This document shows positions 43,170 through 54,232 of a stretch of DNA of 64,000 nt, in pieces. The DNA comes from Gari tellinella (taxonomy: Eukaryota > Mollusca > Bivalvia > Cardiida > Psammobiidae). Within the stretch, counting starts at the first letter, position 1. Every line of letters begins with the position of its first letter. The stretch lies in contig OV277864.1 of the NCBI GenBank assembly GCA_922989275.2, positions 4,712,001-4,776,000 of the forward strand, written 5' to 3'. The notes under the pieces were generated by a model that saw only the letters and a list, made by a program, of their open reading frames with translations, was not told where the DNA came from and ran no database searches. A program made the translations under genes and the position numbers.

Positions 43170-43370
43170 ATTTAAGAGCTCCTGAATTTAACAATTTACT
43201 TACATTTACTCAATTTACAAAATAACAAACGGTGTAGACCCTGGTCAGAGGGCTCCTTAAAAAGCCCTCTGATCAGAGTTTCTGTTTGAATGGGACAAGT
43301 GTTTATCCTCACAGGTACACTGTTTGTAAATGACGAGTATTCTCGTCACTAGGGTTGAATGTGATAAGCC
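43170..43370 (+). repeat. diverged repeat pair (partner 59580-59790)
   Basis: Both have CAGAGGGCT.C, CTCTGATCAG/TTCTGATCAG before AGT/GGTCTG, and GTAAATGACAAGT/GTAAATGACGAGT. The central hairpin CAGAGGGCTCC...GCCCTCTG is intact here. Confidence 0.45.
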
Positions 43371-43767
43371 ATTGAACATATACGTATGTTTTAGGGAATC
43401 GATTGAAGCAGAATATATATTATACAGAAAAGACATTCTTCCTTTCCTATCAACACGTTTGCGCTTAAACTATGATGTAAATTACAAACAGTTTGGAGCC
43501 AGATCAGACATAGGGTAACTTTTTTCCACTCAGATATAAATAAGAAGCTGTATTTTCTGTTATATTGTGTTGCATTTTACATGAGAAATTTCATGAATAA
43601 ACATGGCTTATTGCATTGCAAACAGTATAAATCAAGGCCAGCCGCCGCGTCGTTGACTTGGCGCCAGGTATTGAGCTACACTGGTTGACACCCTCATGCA
43701 TCTGAAGCTGTTTATGTAGCTGTTTTATTTACCGTATTTAACAATGTAGACCAAACCAAATGATTAC

Positions 43768-43862
43768 CCGGCGTCTGATCTGGCTCCAAACTTTTTGCAA
43801 AGGACAAAATAGGTTTAGCGTAAACGCGTTTTTAGGAAAGAATAACGTATTCTCCACTTTAA
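43768..43862. mobile_element. A element, right half only
   Basis: ACCCGGCGTCTGATCTGGCT, GCGTAAACGCGTTT, TATTCTCCACTTTA. Confidence 0.75.
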
Positions 43863-44962
43863 TCACAATGTCGAAGCGTATGCACTGGTTGCAAATGTAC
43901 AAGCATTCAATCATATAATTTCGAAGATAAAATTATGATATTCCTGTCGATACACCGTGTGTCCTTTTTATTATTGTTTACGTCGAGGGTGACAACAGGC
44001 TGTCTGATTTACATATTTCAAATCCAAAGGGATTGCCCAATAATCATCTTTGAATCAGTCTTATTTTGAAAAGTATGCGGGAAATACAAATCCACTTTGG
44101 GAATACATTAGTTTCCCCGATAAACACATATATGTGGAATAAGAGTTCAATCTTTGAAATGCCAAAATGCAATGTACAGTGCAAAGAGTTTGGAGCTAAA
44201 CCAGACGTCACACGGCGTATTATCTCGATGTCTAACTGTTTGCCACTCAAATTAAAACACATCGTAGACACTTTAAACAATATGCCAATTTCCACATTAT
44301 ACTTCATTGCCTGTAGGTTTGTTTAAGTGAGAATAAATAACATTTTTCCCTCTGCATGAATGGATATGATATTTCAGTCCACGAGTACATATCAAATTTC
44401 AATTTTAGATATTGTATTAGGGCAATATGAGCCTAAATGTTGAAGGCACTTTGCTAAATTTATGAAATGCAATAAGACCTTCACTGTTTTATATTGTTTC
44501 CACATATCAAGGGAGTCGTACAATTATATATAACATTTTACTGCCAATAAGGCATCAAACAGTATCTTGCGAATAGAGCTACTCTTTCTCAGCGAACAAG
44601 AGTACTTTCTATTGTACTGTTGTTTATTACGAACAGTCGGGAGCAAGATTAGATTCAAGAAACCCGAGCCACATACATGTACCACTGGCATCATATATAA
44701 ACCAATTTCATCAACGTATATACACTGAAACTGTCGATTACTTCATTTTTTGCATTGTTTTTATGTTAAAGCCGCATTGTGCTTTTGGGAAACTTGCATA
44801 AAACGGTTGCTTGGGATCCCATTAGAACTACATGGGACGTGATTCTTTCACAAAAAGCGGCTTTACCTAAGAAATTTGCTTTTTATTTATGTTTTTAATT
44901 TATGGGTGTTAGCACCCATTAATTTGACCTTGTCAACGGAAAGAAGGACAACTCTGTAAATA
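43863..44962. other. no gene seen
   Basis: AT-rich. A decayed core 1 near 44175-44240 (AAAGAGTTTGGAGC ... AACTGTTTGCCACTC) marks a dead A copy. Confidence 0.4.
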
Positions 44963-45152
44963 CAGGGCTCCAGATAAGGGGAGTATTTCGAAAACTAAAA
45001 CCTTTATTTCTGCTTTAAAACCAATGGTGTCACTACTCATTAGAATCGTCTCCAAGAGACAATTCTAATGAGTAGTAACATCATATCATTCGGTGCTGAA
45101 ATGAGTGATAAACTGTTGGATTTGTTCAGTTTACTTCGGATTAGCTGGAGCA
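44963..45152. mobile_element. H element (190 bp)
   Basis: CAGGGCTCCAGATAAGGG to TTAGCTGGAGC; central palindrome ACTACTCATTAGAATCG and mirror AATTCTAATGAGTAGT. A second copy is at 45815-46006. Confidence 0.65.
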
Positions 45153-45166
45153 CAGGAATGAAGTGG

Positions 45167-45335
45167 TTAACCCTTATTCTGCTTCACAGACGTCTGCTTT
45201 GAAATTGTCATGTGCAAAATTTGTTTAGTTTAGATTTATTCATAGTTTTGATTAAAATAACCTTAAGACGATTGTCAAACAGTTTGGATCCAGATAAGAC
45301 GCCGAGTTACGCGGCGTCTGTTCGAGATTCAAACA
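45167..45335. mobile_element. D element, right end cut by L
   Basis: TTAACCCTTATTCTGC, GACGTCTGCTTTGAAATTG, core 1 (45275-45335, tip GCCGAGTTACGCGGC). Stops at the L border. Confidence 0.7.
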
Positions 45336-45471
45336 GTCAAACAACTAGGTCTGACGTGTCAAAGGTCAGCCGAGTCCAATGTTTAGGTAACACAGCATTC
45401 CGCATGTTCTCGGACCATATTTTAAACAGCCGAGTTTCGTATATGAGGTGAAATAATGAAGGCGGAATTAT

Positions 45472-45563
45472 TGTGAGCAGTTTAGCGCAGTAGGCAAAGC
45501 TTAGGTATGCAAAGTCAAATAGCAGTATTTTTAGTAAGCGTGGGTTCGAATCCCACGTCGACC
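45472..45563 (+). tRNA. tRNA-like unit in the left arm of L
   Basis: A-box-like TTTAGCGCAGTAGGC and a perfect T arm GTGGG-TTCGAAT-CCCAC, 59 nt apart, followed by T7 (45571-45577). The acceptor stem does not pair well, so this is tRNA-like, not a confident gene. Confidence 0.4.
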
Positions 45564-45814
45564 TTACACTTTTTTTATTTAAATCTTGCATGAATAGTAA
45601 AGCATTATATTCTATTCCATACTGTATAATAGAAGCTGACCATTTATGAACACGTTCGCCAGTGTTGGTGAAGGGTTGCTTTGTTTCAGTTCGAGTCCGA
45701 TATTAGTCATATTTTAAACAATTAATCGATGATAAAATACATACATGTACATGTATATACATATAGGCTTCTATAATATTGAAATGTAATGAGTTACAAG
45801 TATGATCTGTTTAT

Positions 45815-46006
45815 TGGGTTCCAGATAAGGGGGAATAGACACAAGTTTTCCAACATTTTCCTCATGTCTGCACTAAACATTATGGTTTGATTGCATGTAC
45901 TAATTAGAATGGTCTCTTCGATAAGCTTTTGATTAGTAGTCACACTATGGGGTTTGAAGGAGACATGAAGATTTTACTGTTTGAAATACTCTCCTTGTCT
46001 GGAGCC
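45815..46006. mobile_element. H element copy inside L
   Basis: GGGTTCCAGATAAGGG to CCTTGTCTGGAGCC. The palindrome around CTAATTAGAATGGTCTC is more decayed than in the first copy. Confidence 0.6.
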
Positions 46007-46299
46007 TTAATTACGGTGAAACACATAGGAATCGACCACTCATTAAGGACTATTAAAGTGGTCTTTTTAGACAGGCTGCTGCTGAATGTAGAACAAAAGT
46101 AATGGAGACTGCCTTATGCATTATTCCCCCATTATGCTGTCACCTGCCTTAAAGGCCAACAATGACTTATGTATAGAGATGTTTCACCGTATAATCATCT
46201 ACATAGATCTACATTATAATGAAAATATATGATGGTTGAAATGAAATTGGAAATAAAGTAATTATAGAATCCTTAATATATTTTAGCAAAAAAAAAGTT

Positions 46300-46402
46300 T
46301 TAGGTTGATGCGAGTTTCGAACCCACGCCAATAAAATTTCCCCGATCATATACTCGATTATGGGCCTACGACCTATCCATTACGCTATGTTTCTGATAAC
46401 TA
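46300..46402 (-). tRNA. tRNA-like unit in the right arm of L
   Basis: Minus strand: A box ATAGCGTAATGGATAGG, a CCCATAATC loop-like stretch (CAT), B box GTGGGTTCGAAAC, then a ~10-nt T run (46287-46297). It is the mirror of the left-arm unit, pointing inward. Confidence 0.4.
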
Positions 46403-46831
46403 ATCCGCTCATTGTTTATACCTATAACTCAACCTTGTTTTTTTAAAAGAGAATGAGACGAGGATATCCGAAATGCTGATCTCCCTTAAAAATGGACTCG
46501 GCGACCCCGTGACACGTCAGACCTAGTTGTTTGACTATACTTTCGGTTTGTTATGGTTTTAAACTGCCACTTTTGATGAAGTAGGTCTGTCTTTAACATT
46601 TCATAGATCAGTTTGGCCCATAAGAAGGTTGAAACATTATTATTAACCGTTATTGTATTTCGGACATTAAAAAAAGGTCTGAAAACACAATGGGACTTTA
46701 AGCTTTGAATAAACGGGAAAGAACACAACTAACATACTGTATTCAAAACCTTACATTTTCAATACAATATTTCAGAAAACGCTAAACATACATGATGTAT
46801 CAAACTATTCCTATACTGAAGTGCTGATTGA

Positions 46832-47035
46832 GTTAGCCCTTTTATTCTAATTGACGCTTGAAAGCGCGTTTGAAAACAGTTTTGATCCTGTGCGTTACGC
46901 GGCGTCTGATAAGGATCAAAACTGTTTGACACTCGTATCGATATGTTCTAAGCCATACTACATTGAATCTTACTTTGAAAAAATCTTGCAAGCAACAAAA
47001 TTGAAGCAGACGACAATAAAACGGTGAATGGGTAA
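46832..47035. mobile_element. D element
   Basis: TTAGCCCTTTTATTCTAATTG, core 1 with deletion (46878-46930), ATTGAAGCAGACGACAATA, CGGTGAATGGGTAA. Confidence 0.75.
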
Positions 47036-47289
47036 AAACAATCGCGGAAATATTGGCAATGAAAGGATTAACCCTCCTCTGCTTTATCCACAGACCAATG
47101 CTCATTCAATTGCAAACAGTTTGGAATGTGAACATATGCTGCTTTGTGCAGCGTGTGTTCAAGGCTCATTACGATATAACTTAAGTCAGTTTATCTTGAA
47201 TTTGATTTGAGAAATAAAGCAGACGTTAATTGTCTCAAGCAGATGACGTTATTGCAGTAGAGGAGTTGGTACCAAAGGTACATCACAGA

Positions 47290-47605
47290 AACAACGGTTG
47301 AAATGTAATTATATAACAATAACTATTCGATAGATTAAACGACCGTAAATATAGTATGTGCAATGTTATGGTTTTAATATTCCCACTCGACATAATATGC
47401 GTTAATCATTAATCATAAATGGTTTCAGTCTTTCATATTTCATCTTTCATCGCTTGGGACTACGATGTTAGTGTTTTATGGACGAGTTTATCATTCCATA
47501 GAAACTGAGGTGATTTACAACATGCTTTTATTGCAATGAGTCTCTACAATCTATCTATTGTTATTCGATTCACAATAAAAATTGCACCATTCGACCATTA
47601 AATAA
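47290..47605 (+). repeat. ancient paralogous segment P4 (partner 28855-29190)
   Basis: See partner. Confidence 0.58.
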
Positions 47606-47814
47606 AATACCAATAGAATTCATCTCTGAAATTTCAAATTGACAATTCGGAGTTGATTTTTGTCAATGTATTGCAGTATGACTACCAGTGCGGACTCTGC
47701 TCCGTAGGTTGCTTTAGGAAAACAGTAAATCTCTCTTTACTAGCGACTGTAAATAAAGTCTAATTGACAGCATAAAAAAGGCGACAGTTTCCGTTCACCT
47801 TGCCTTTAGCAGTT

Positions 47815-48247
47815 ATTCTATGAAACTAAAACATTGTTTTTCAAATGCAAACCGTTTGGAGCGAGATCGTACGTCGGGTAACCTGGAGTCTGATTAAACT
47901 CAAAACTGTTTGCTACTAAGATTGAAATATATACAGTGGAGAATGTGTTATTCTTTCCCAATAAACGCGTTTACGCTAAAACTATTATTTGCAGTGCAAA
48001 CAGTTTGGAGCGAGATCAGACGCCGGGTAACCCGGCGTCTGATCAGGCTCCAAACTGTTTGCCACCAAGATAAACATGAAATATCAGAATTGTCCAAAAG
48101 TTGTTATTTTCTACGTTTTAGTGCTTTGCGTTTGCGTACGTTTGCGTTTAAACGGGAAAGAATAAGAGATGCTCCACTGTAGTCAGGAATGTCAACACGT
48201 TGTCCTTTTCTACAGTGTATTGCAATACTTTTACGTTTCATTTGCGT
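47815..48247. mobile_element. old A element interrupted by a young A
   Basis: Left: AACCGTTTGGAGCG, ACGTCGGGTAACC, AAAACTGTTTGCTACTAAG (to 47931). Right: GTCAGGAATGTCAAC, TTGTCCTTTTCTAC, TTTCATTTGCGTTTAA (48182-48247). Confidence 0.7.
47932..48181. mobile_element. A element, full length (250 bp), nested in an older A
   Basis: TACAGTGGAGAATGTG to GATGCTCCACTGTA; perfect core 1 at 47997-48063. Confidence 0.93.
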
Positions 48248-48630
48248 TTAACCCTTTCACTCTCAATGACGCCATAAAACGCATTTGTAAACAGTTTGGG
48301 TTCTCGTTACGCGGCGACTGATCAGGACCCAAACTGATTGACATTCGTATCGAAATTTATTTAGTCATAAATATATTGGAAGACTTTCCATGTTACCATG
48401 TAACTCTATAATGTATCATGTTTATTGTGAATGTAGTTATTTGTCTTTTCTCGCTTTGTAGGTAAATTATTTAATCTCATGTGAAGCTTTTGAACGCACT
48501 ACTCCTGTGTAAAAAGAGCGCTATATAAATCGGGTATGATAATTAAATAAATAAATATTACCTTTAACCTAACTTTGAAACGTGTCTTGCAGCCAACAAT
48601 GCTGGAACAGACGACAATAAAGAGTCTTAA
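48248..48630. mobile_element. D element interrupted by a SINE/LINE tail
   Basis: TTAACCCTTTCACTCTC, core 1 (48285-48345), TTTATTTAGTCATA, then the insert, then CCTTTAACCTAACTTTG, GGAACAGACGACAATAAAG, ending TTAA. Confidence 0.7.
48371..48557 (+). mobile_element. SINE/LINE 3' tail inserted in D
   Basis: CATGTGAAGC, TTTTGAACGCACTACTCC, AGCGCTATATAAATCGGG and a TAAATAAATAAAT tail. Flanked by similar AT words (ATAAATATAT; ATAAATATTA), a plausible target duplication. Homologous to 38225-38330 on the other strand. Confidence 0.65.
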
Positions 48631-48952
48631 ACCATTCTCGTGCTTTAGATTGGTTAGATTGGAGGTTTTGCTGGACAAGACATCGAATCTGACCAATCAA
48701 ATGCTTAAGAACGGGATCAGACTCAAGTCAAAGGCTTTGTTCTGGGTCCAATAAAGAGTTATGAGTTGTTGGACCCATAATTATTTGCTCGTTCATACGA
48801 AGAGGCCTTCTGTCAGGACAAATTATTCAGTATCTTTCAGATCTCCTTTGTATATCTGCATGTATTATAATGAAATACTCCAGCAATCACATAGGGGTAT
48901 CCAATTACAGTATTCAGGCATCAATAATTAATACAATGCAGAAAGTCCAATA

Positions 48953-49140
48953 TACAGTGGAGAAAACGTTATTCCTTCCTGTTTAAACGCAACCAAAACG
49001 CAAACTAAAATGTAGAAAAATACAACTTCAGGACATTTCTCAAGATTCATTTTTATTTGAGTGGCGCCTGGTCTGGCTCCAAACTGTTTGCAATGGAAAT
49101 AAACGCGTTTAGTGGGAAAGAAAACGTTTTCTCAACTGTA
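48953..49140. mobile_element. A element, hairpin half deleted (188 bp)
   Basis: TACAGTGGAGAAAACG to CGTTTTCTCAACTGTA; second core arm TCTGGCTCCAAACTGTTTG kept. Confidence 0.85.
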
Positions 49141-49668
49141 TGTGATTTATAATATACCTACAATATTTATTGATACAAGCAAATACAGACCCAATACAAT
49201 GTACTCTTATTCCGTTAATTTTTTGTATTAGTTCTCGGTGGTTGTGTATTCTCTCAGGTCACTGGAGGCGTCTTCTCTCGTATACTCTAGATCGATATAT
49301 CGTATATAACTGCTACAAGATTCCGGATCACACACTGTGGTGATAGTTCGTACTATTATTCGTTTCTGCATTAAGCAGTTACATGATTCAATCGTTGAAC
49401 TGTCGAAAGCTTGGTTGTAATTTGGTTTTCTTATCTTGTGAACATACACATCTTAACGTCTGATTAAACATTGATTGCGCAGGTTTCCAAACTTCTGATA
49501 AGCAGGGTGACAGATATGTTTTCCGGTTTCCCGAGTTTGAGCGCACTAATGAACTTACTTATTTTTGGAAAAGCAAAGTGTGAGGTTAAAATAATTGTAG
49601 TATCAATATCTGATTTCTTCACTGCCAGAAAATCGGTCGCATAAACATTGCCGTTTGCTTTAAACCCT

Positions 49669-49920
49669 TTAACCCTTTCCCCCATAGAAGCGACTTTTAG
49701 CGTATTTAATTTATTCCTCCGCTGAAGAAAATAGTTCCAGTTTATACCCTCATGAACAATTACCAATACAAATATTTTATACAGCCTAGCAGATTTTAGC
49801 TTAAAGCAGGCTAAAAGTAAAGCAGAATGTTCCTTAGGGCACATTCTGCTTTACTTTTAGCCTGCTTTAAGTGGTCACCTGTATTCAAAACTGTAAACAG
49901 GCTATAAGGTAAAGAGTTAA
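49669..49920. mobile_element. B element, 252 bp
   Basis: TTAACCCTTTCCCCC to AAGGTAAAGAGTTAA; core 2 at 49803-49870 almost perfect (tip GTTCCTTAGGGCAC). The 126-codon minus-strand frame here is an artefact. Confidence 0.9.
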
Positions 49921-49928
49921 TGATCATT

Positions 49929-50136
49929 TTTACCCCTTCACCGTCATATTGTCGTCTGCCTCAATATTGCTGTCCTGCATTATCGTTTCAAAGTTAGATT
50001 AAAGGCAGTGTAACTGATGCAATTTCAAAACAAGTGGCAAACAGTTTTGATCCTGATCTGTCTGACCCGAGTTACGCGGCGTCTGATCAGGATCAAAACT
50101 GTTTTCAAATGCGCATTATGACGTCATTGAGAGTAA
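49929..50136. mobile_element. D element, nearly complete
   Basis: TTTACCCCTTCACCGTC, GTCGTCTGCCTCAATATTG, core 1 at 50037-50104 (CAAACAGTTTTGATCC), GACGTCATTGAGAG. Confidence 0.82.
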
Positions 50137-50144
50137 AAAAAAAA

Positions 50145-50345
50145 ACCCGTTCACTGCCCTACCCCGATTACAATGATTGATTGAGAATAATTTGGATCCT
50201 GATCAGACACCAAGTTATGTGGTGTGATCAGGATCCAAACTGATTGATATTCATTTTGATATTTCTTATTTCTAAATACCTGAAATTTAAATTTGAGAAA
50301 TACAGGCACACTACAAATGGTTAGATTTTTAGACGTCATGGCAAG
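50145..50345. mobile_element. D2 element
   Basis: CCCGTTCACTGCCC, core 1 at 50187-50250, AAATTTAAATTTGAG, GACGTCATGGCA. Follows the D copy almost directly. Confidence 0.7.
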
Positions 50346-50684
50346 AAGGATCTATTTCTCTAATTTTTTATTTAAGGTTTTAGACTTAGGTGAAATCCAT
50401 ATGATTATCAACTAGTTTGGATCCTGTTCGACGTGTGGTAACTAGACGACTGATCTTAATCCAATGTGATTTGCAAACATCGTGCATTCTAACCGATGCA
50501 ATAACGGGACACTTTTAATTAAAAGACGTCCTGAAGGCATCTCGTGAATCCTCTGTCTTAATGATCCTACACCAAGTCATTGCATGTTTTCAAAGATTCG
50601 AACCTCTTCATATTATCCCTATTTATCATAATTACGATACAAACTTGGTTTTCAGTTGCAGCTAAGACGTTAGTAATAAGTTCG

Positions 50685-50913
50685 TACAGTGGAGAAAACG
50701 TTATTATTTCCTAATAAACGCGTTTACGCTAAAACTATTAATTCCAGTGCAAACAGTTTGGAGCAAGATCAGACCAGGCTCCAAACTGTTTGCCACTCAT
50801 ACAAAAATAAATAGTCAGAATTTTCAACAAGCTGTCTTTTTCTACGTTTTTTTGCAATGCGTTTGCGTTTCCTTTGCGTTTAAACGGGACAGAATAACGT
50901 TTTCTCCACTGTA
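50685..50913. mobile_element. A element, older subfamily, hairpin tip deleted (229 bp)
   Basis: TACAGTGGAGAAAACG to CGTTTTCTCCACTGTA. Core arms are intact but the GACGCCG tip is missing. Confidence 0.9.
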
Positions 50914-50926
50914 GGCCATAACCAGC

Positions 50927-51141
50927 TAATCTCTTTACTGCCATGGGGCATAACTATGAAACACTTGCCGTCTGCTTTTATTTCTCAAATTCAAATTTTA
51001 GATTTTTTGACTGAAGAAATATAGAAACGGGTATCAAACAGTTTAGGTCCCGATCACACACCATGTTACGTGGCGTCTAATCAGGATCAAAACTGTGCGC
51101 AAGTACTAGTGTATTCGGGGTAAGGCAGTGAATGTGGTTAA
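50927..51141. mobile_element. D2 element (215 bp)
   Basis: TAATCTCTTTACTGCCATG to AAGGCAGTGAATGTGGTTAA; core 1 at 51030-51098. Confidence 0.8.
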
Positions 51142-52124
51142 TTAGACTATACTTACATAGAAAAGCGTTTTAACCCTTTGAACCTTAGTCACGTTTATAC
51201 GTGTACATTCCCTCTACAAACAGTGTATATATGAACAGTACACTAGTCCGGTGCAATTATTGATGAATCAGATCAGAGAATCGTTGTCTCTTCCGTTCAA
51301 AAAGTGTAGTAGGAATGATGGACACGTGTGATTGTTTCTTTCATGGCATAGCATTTGCAATTCAGTTTAATTTAAACGGAAGAGAATAACATTGTTCCGA
51401 CAGTAATGAATCACGTCGATACACCGATGAATTATTGAGCATTCTGAGGCCCGTTTCTAAGATATTTATTGAAGGAAATAGAACAGAACAGAAGGACGTT
51501 TTTACGATAATAAAATAGAAATATGTTTACTGTTTACGACAATTCTCTGCCTATGATCTACTTTAAACTATTCGGCAATCAGATCAAAATAATATATAAT
51601 GTCAAAAATATATGTCTAGTACCGTCAGCGCTTGGATTACTGTTTGTGTACTTTTGGTTTTATTGTACATGTAAGCGGACAGCTTGATCAGTTATGATGT
51701 GTTCTGGGTAAATAACAGTCATTCAAAAGCCAAAGCTAGACATCGAAATATGTACATGTAGTTTGAATTACTCACGGTATGCGGTTGGAATTTTCCTTTG
51801 TCCCGTCCCCGTCGTTTAATACTGTGTTTTTATACGCGTGGAATTTTTATATTGCATTTTAGTGAGTAATAGCTGTAGATAATTAGTCACATTTATTGTA
51901 GTTTTAGGTGGCTACTGTGGTTGGGCAAGTCTGTCTTCTGTAAATGGCGGAGTGCTTAAAATGGGGTATGGGGTTAGTTATGAGATACTGGCCAGATACT
52001 TTGCAATACTCCTTTGTATCCTTTAAAGATATAACGCCAGACAACTATGGTTATGCCAGACCTCTTAAAATAGATGTTTGTCCAGTTGAACTACTTTGAA
52101 CAAAGACATAGGCTGTTGCATGTG
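51142..52124. other. no gene seen
   Basis: AT-rich. TTAAACGGAAGAGAATAAC near 51371 suggests one dead A end. Nothing else supportable. Confidence 0.4.
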
Positions 52125-52440
52125 TGCCCATGCTAATTTGGGTAAGCATGCATCGTTTGGCTGTTCGTCTGTGTTACTATATTGATTTAATGTTATTTGC
52201 ATGCTGTTTGGTTAAACTTTACGCCTTTGTGGCTATGTTAATTTAGAATGGCCAAAAGTTTGAACTGTATGCCTATGTGGCTAGATTTATCCGAAGTTAT
52301 GTGTGTGATTGAAACTATGACTATGTGGCTAGGTTTATATGAGGTAATCTTTGTGATTGAACTTTATGGGAATGGTGGCTATATTTAACTAGAGTAACCT
52401 CTGTGGTTAGACTTTTGCATGTGTGGCTACATTCGATGTG
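52125..52440 (+). repeat. minisatellite, ~60-bp unit
   Basis: The phrase TATGTGGCTA(G/T) recurs near 52211, 52269, 52322, 52374 and 52420, with TGTGATTGAA before it and TTTAT after it. About five diverged units. Confidence 0.65.
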
Positions 52441-52610
52441 ATCGTTTACATGTACATTCAGCATACTTACTGTGTAGTTGCGACATAGCTATATGTGTAC
52501 TAAAACTGTGGAACTGCACAATAAGGCCTAGTATACCACGGATAGCATATTTGAATAAATACGAAAGACTCAAGCAGGAAACGTAACACAAACAATACAC
52601 CCACCTCTCA

Positions 52611-52660
52611 AGCAGAACACACACACACAGTCATACACCGCAACAAACACACACACGCAA
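52611..52660 (+). repeat. CA microsatellite
   Basis: ACACACACACAC tracts with interruptions. Confidence 0.85.
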
Positions 52661-52839
52661 TACCATTCCTTCATCTACACACTAAATAGAAAACAACACG
52701 CAAGACAAACATAAAGCAAAGTGAATATAGGAGCCCGCCTTGGTACGGTCAGTAGCAATCAATAACTAATCATAAATTAATTAATTATTAACCACCACTG
52801 GGGGTTAAACCTGGGTTTAGGGGCGCCTAACCTCACTCT

Positions 52840-54232
52840 TACAGTGGTAAATACGCTATTCCTACCCATTTACGCGTTTATCTATGCGTAAGAAACGCAT
52901 AGTGAACGGTTAACGAACGCTTAATGAACGCTTAACGAACGGTTAAGGCCTAACGATTTGAACGCGTTTAAACGCTTTAATAAACGGTTATACCCGAGAT
53001 GCTGCGATTGAGGCGTCCGTTTTCCGTTTCACGCGGAGATTTCGGATCTTATCGATGATTGCCGTTTTAGAAAAATCCGAATGAAACGGGTTTATCAAAA
53101 TCAAGAATCGATTTGTCACTGGAGCATTTTCGCGATAAAACTCATATTGTAATGCGATTTTTGAAAACATTTTCTGTAAATGAGACGCCTCTTATCAGGA
53201 TCTAATCTGGTTTCGCTTATAGAATTTATATAAATATAGACAGTTTGGATCTCGATCATAATGCTGAGTGACTCGGCGTTTCATCGAGATTATTTCTGTT
53301 TGATATGTATTAGAATAATTCCTTCCATGTTGATTTCTATTCAAACGGTTTGAATCCAGATCAAACGCCTGGCTGTATAGATCGGCATGGCATCAGGATC
53401 CAAACTGACAGCTTTGAATAAACCCAATTACTTTCATAATAGTTAACACTATCGATTTAGATGTAGATGGGACGCCGAGTAGTTCGGTTCTTATGTTTTT
53501 CAGCTAAGAATGAAGCATACGGTCTTGATTTCATTTTTACAGTTTGGCTCTAGTTGAAATGCCGAGTTACGGGAGTCTCATCCATATTCAAACTATACAG
53601 GTATTTTTTACTTTGATGAGAGAGTATAATAACTGACACATACTCGCATATAAGGTTTGGTTTATTTGGTTGATATTCCAATCAACCCCAATGGGGCATT
53701 AGGATACTTACTTTGATAAGTCGCAGTTTTATTACCCCCCTGTCCGGCTTGTGACGCAACAGTGTTAGCGGCTAGCCCTGCATGCCACATGTGGCATTTG
53801 GGAATTCCGCATGTTCATAGTAATAGTAATATACACAATTTACATAATCCTTTTTAAACCGTATCCTTTATATGGGAAAATAAATGTATATTCATAAAAC
53901 TCTCACAGGATAACCTTTCTTCTTAAAGAAAATGATTTCATAAAATGTTATAAGATTATAGTTACTCCACAGTAACGATATTTACTAAATTCTTAAGTAG
54001 GATAAGAGCGGCCCGCAAGTCATACATGGATTACCTCCCTTTCTCCATGATTACTCCCCTTTCATCCGGGCTCTTTTAAACGCGTTTAAACGCGTAAAGA
54101 AACGCGTTAAGAAACGGATAGTAAACGCATTAAACGAAACGGGTAACGAACGCTTAACGAACGCTTAACGAACGAGTAAGAAACGCGTAAGAAACGCGTA
54201 AAGTGGGTAGGAATAGCGTATTTACCACTTTA
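52840..54232. mobile_element. C element copy 1 (1.39 kb)
   Basis: TACAGTGGTAAATACGCTAT to ATAGCGTATTTACCACTTTA, with TTCCTACCC/GGGTAGGAA continuing the TIR. The TIR resembles that of A (TACAGTGGAGAATCTGTTAT, then TTCTTTCCC). Subterminal blocks repeat AACGCTTAACGAACG. The interior has at least four diverged hairpins of core-1 type (53170-53610) and one small frame. 97-98 percent identical by eye, over sampled parts, to the inverted copy at 59972-61360. Confidence 0.85.
52988..53170 (-). CDS. 60-codon frame in C copy 1
   Basis: ATG frame starting MFSKIALQYEFYRENAP and ending IAASRV, basic at the C-terminus (RNLRVKRK). The same frame occurs in C copy 2 with two residue changes. Not recognised. 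Identity between copies may only reflect recent duplication, so translation is unproven. Confidence 0.25.
   Translation of the reverse strand: MFSKIALQYEFYRENAPVTNRFLILINPFHSDFSKTAIIDKIRNLRVKRKTDASIAASRV

Larger units (their letters stand above)
45336..46535. mobile_element. L element: 1.2 kb, TIRs that each carry a tRNA-like unit
   Basis: The ends GTCAAACAACTAGGTCTGAC and GTCAGACCTAGTTGTTTGAC are exact mirrors. Inverted similarity continues inward with gaps for about 245 bp and includes a tRNA-like sequence and a T run in both arms. The ~700-bp centre contains an H element and no coding frame. Confidence 0.65.

Noticed and set aside
49464..49844. 126-codon minus-strand frame, with a similar start at 58608 (MCPKxHSALLxACFKL)
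   Set aside because: Both lie across B elements; the similarity is that of the element's core-2 hairpin and arm read through, not a conserved protein.
52125..52440. CRISPR-like array
   Set aside because: The ~60-bp units are wholly diverged tandem repeats without conserved-repeat/unique-spacer structure, and the DNA is animal.
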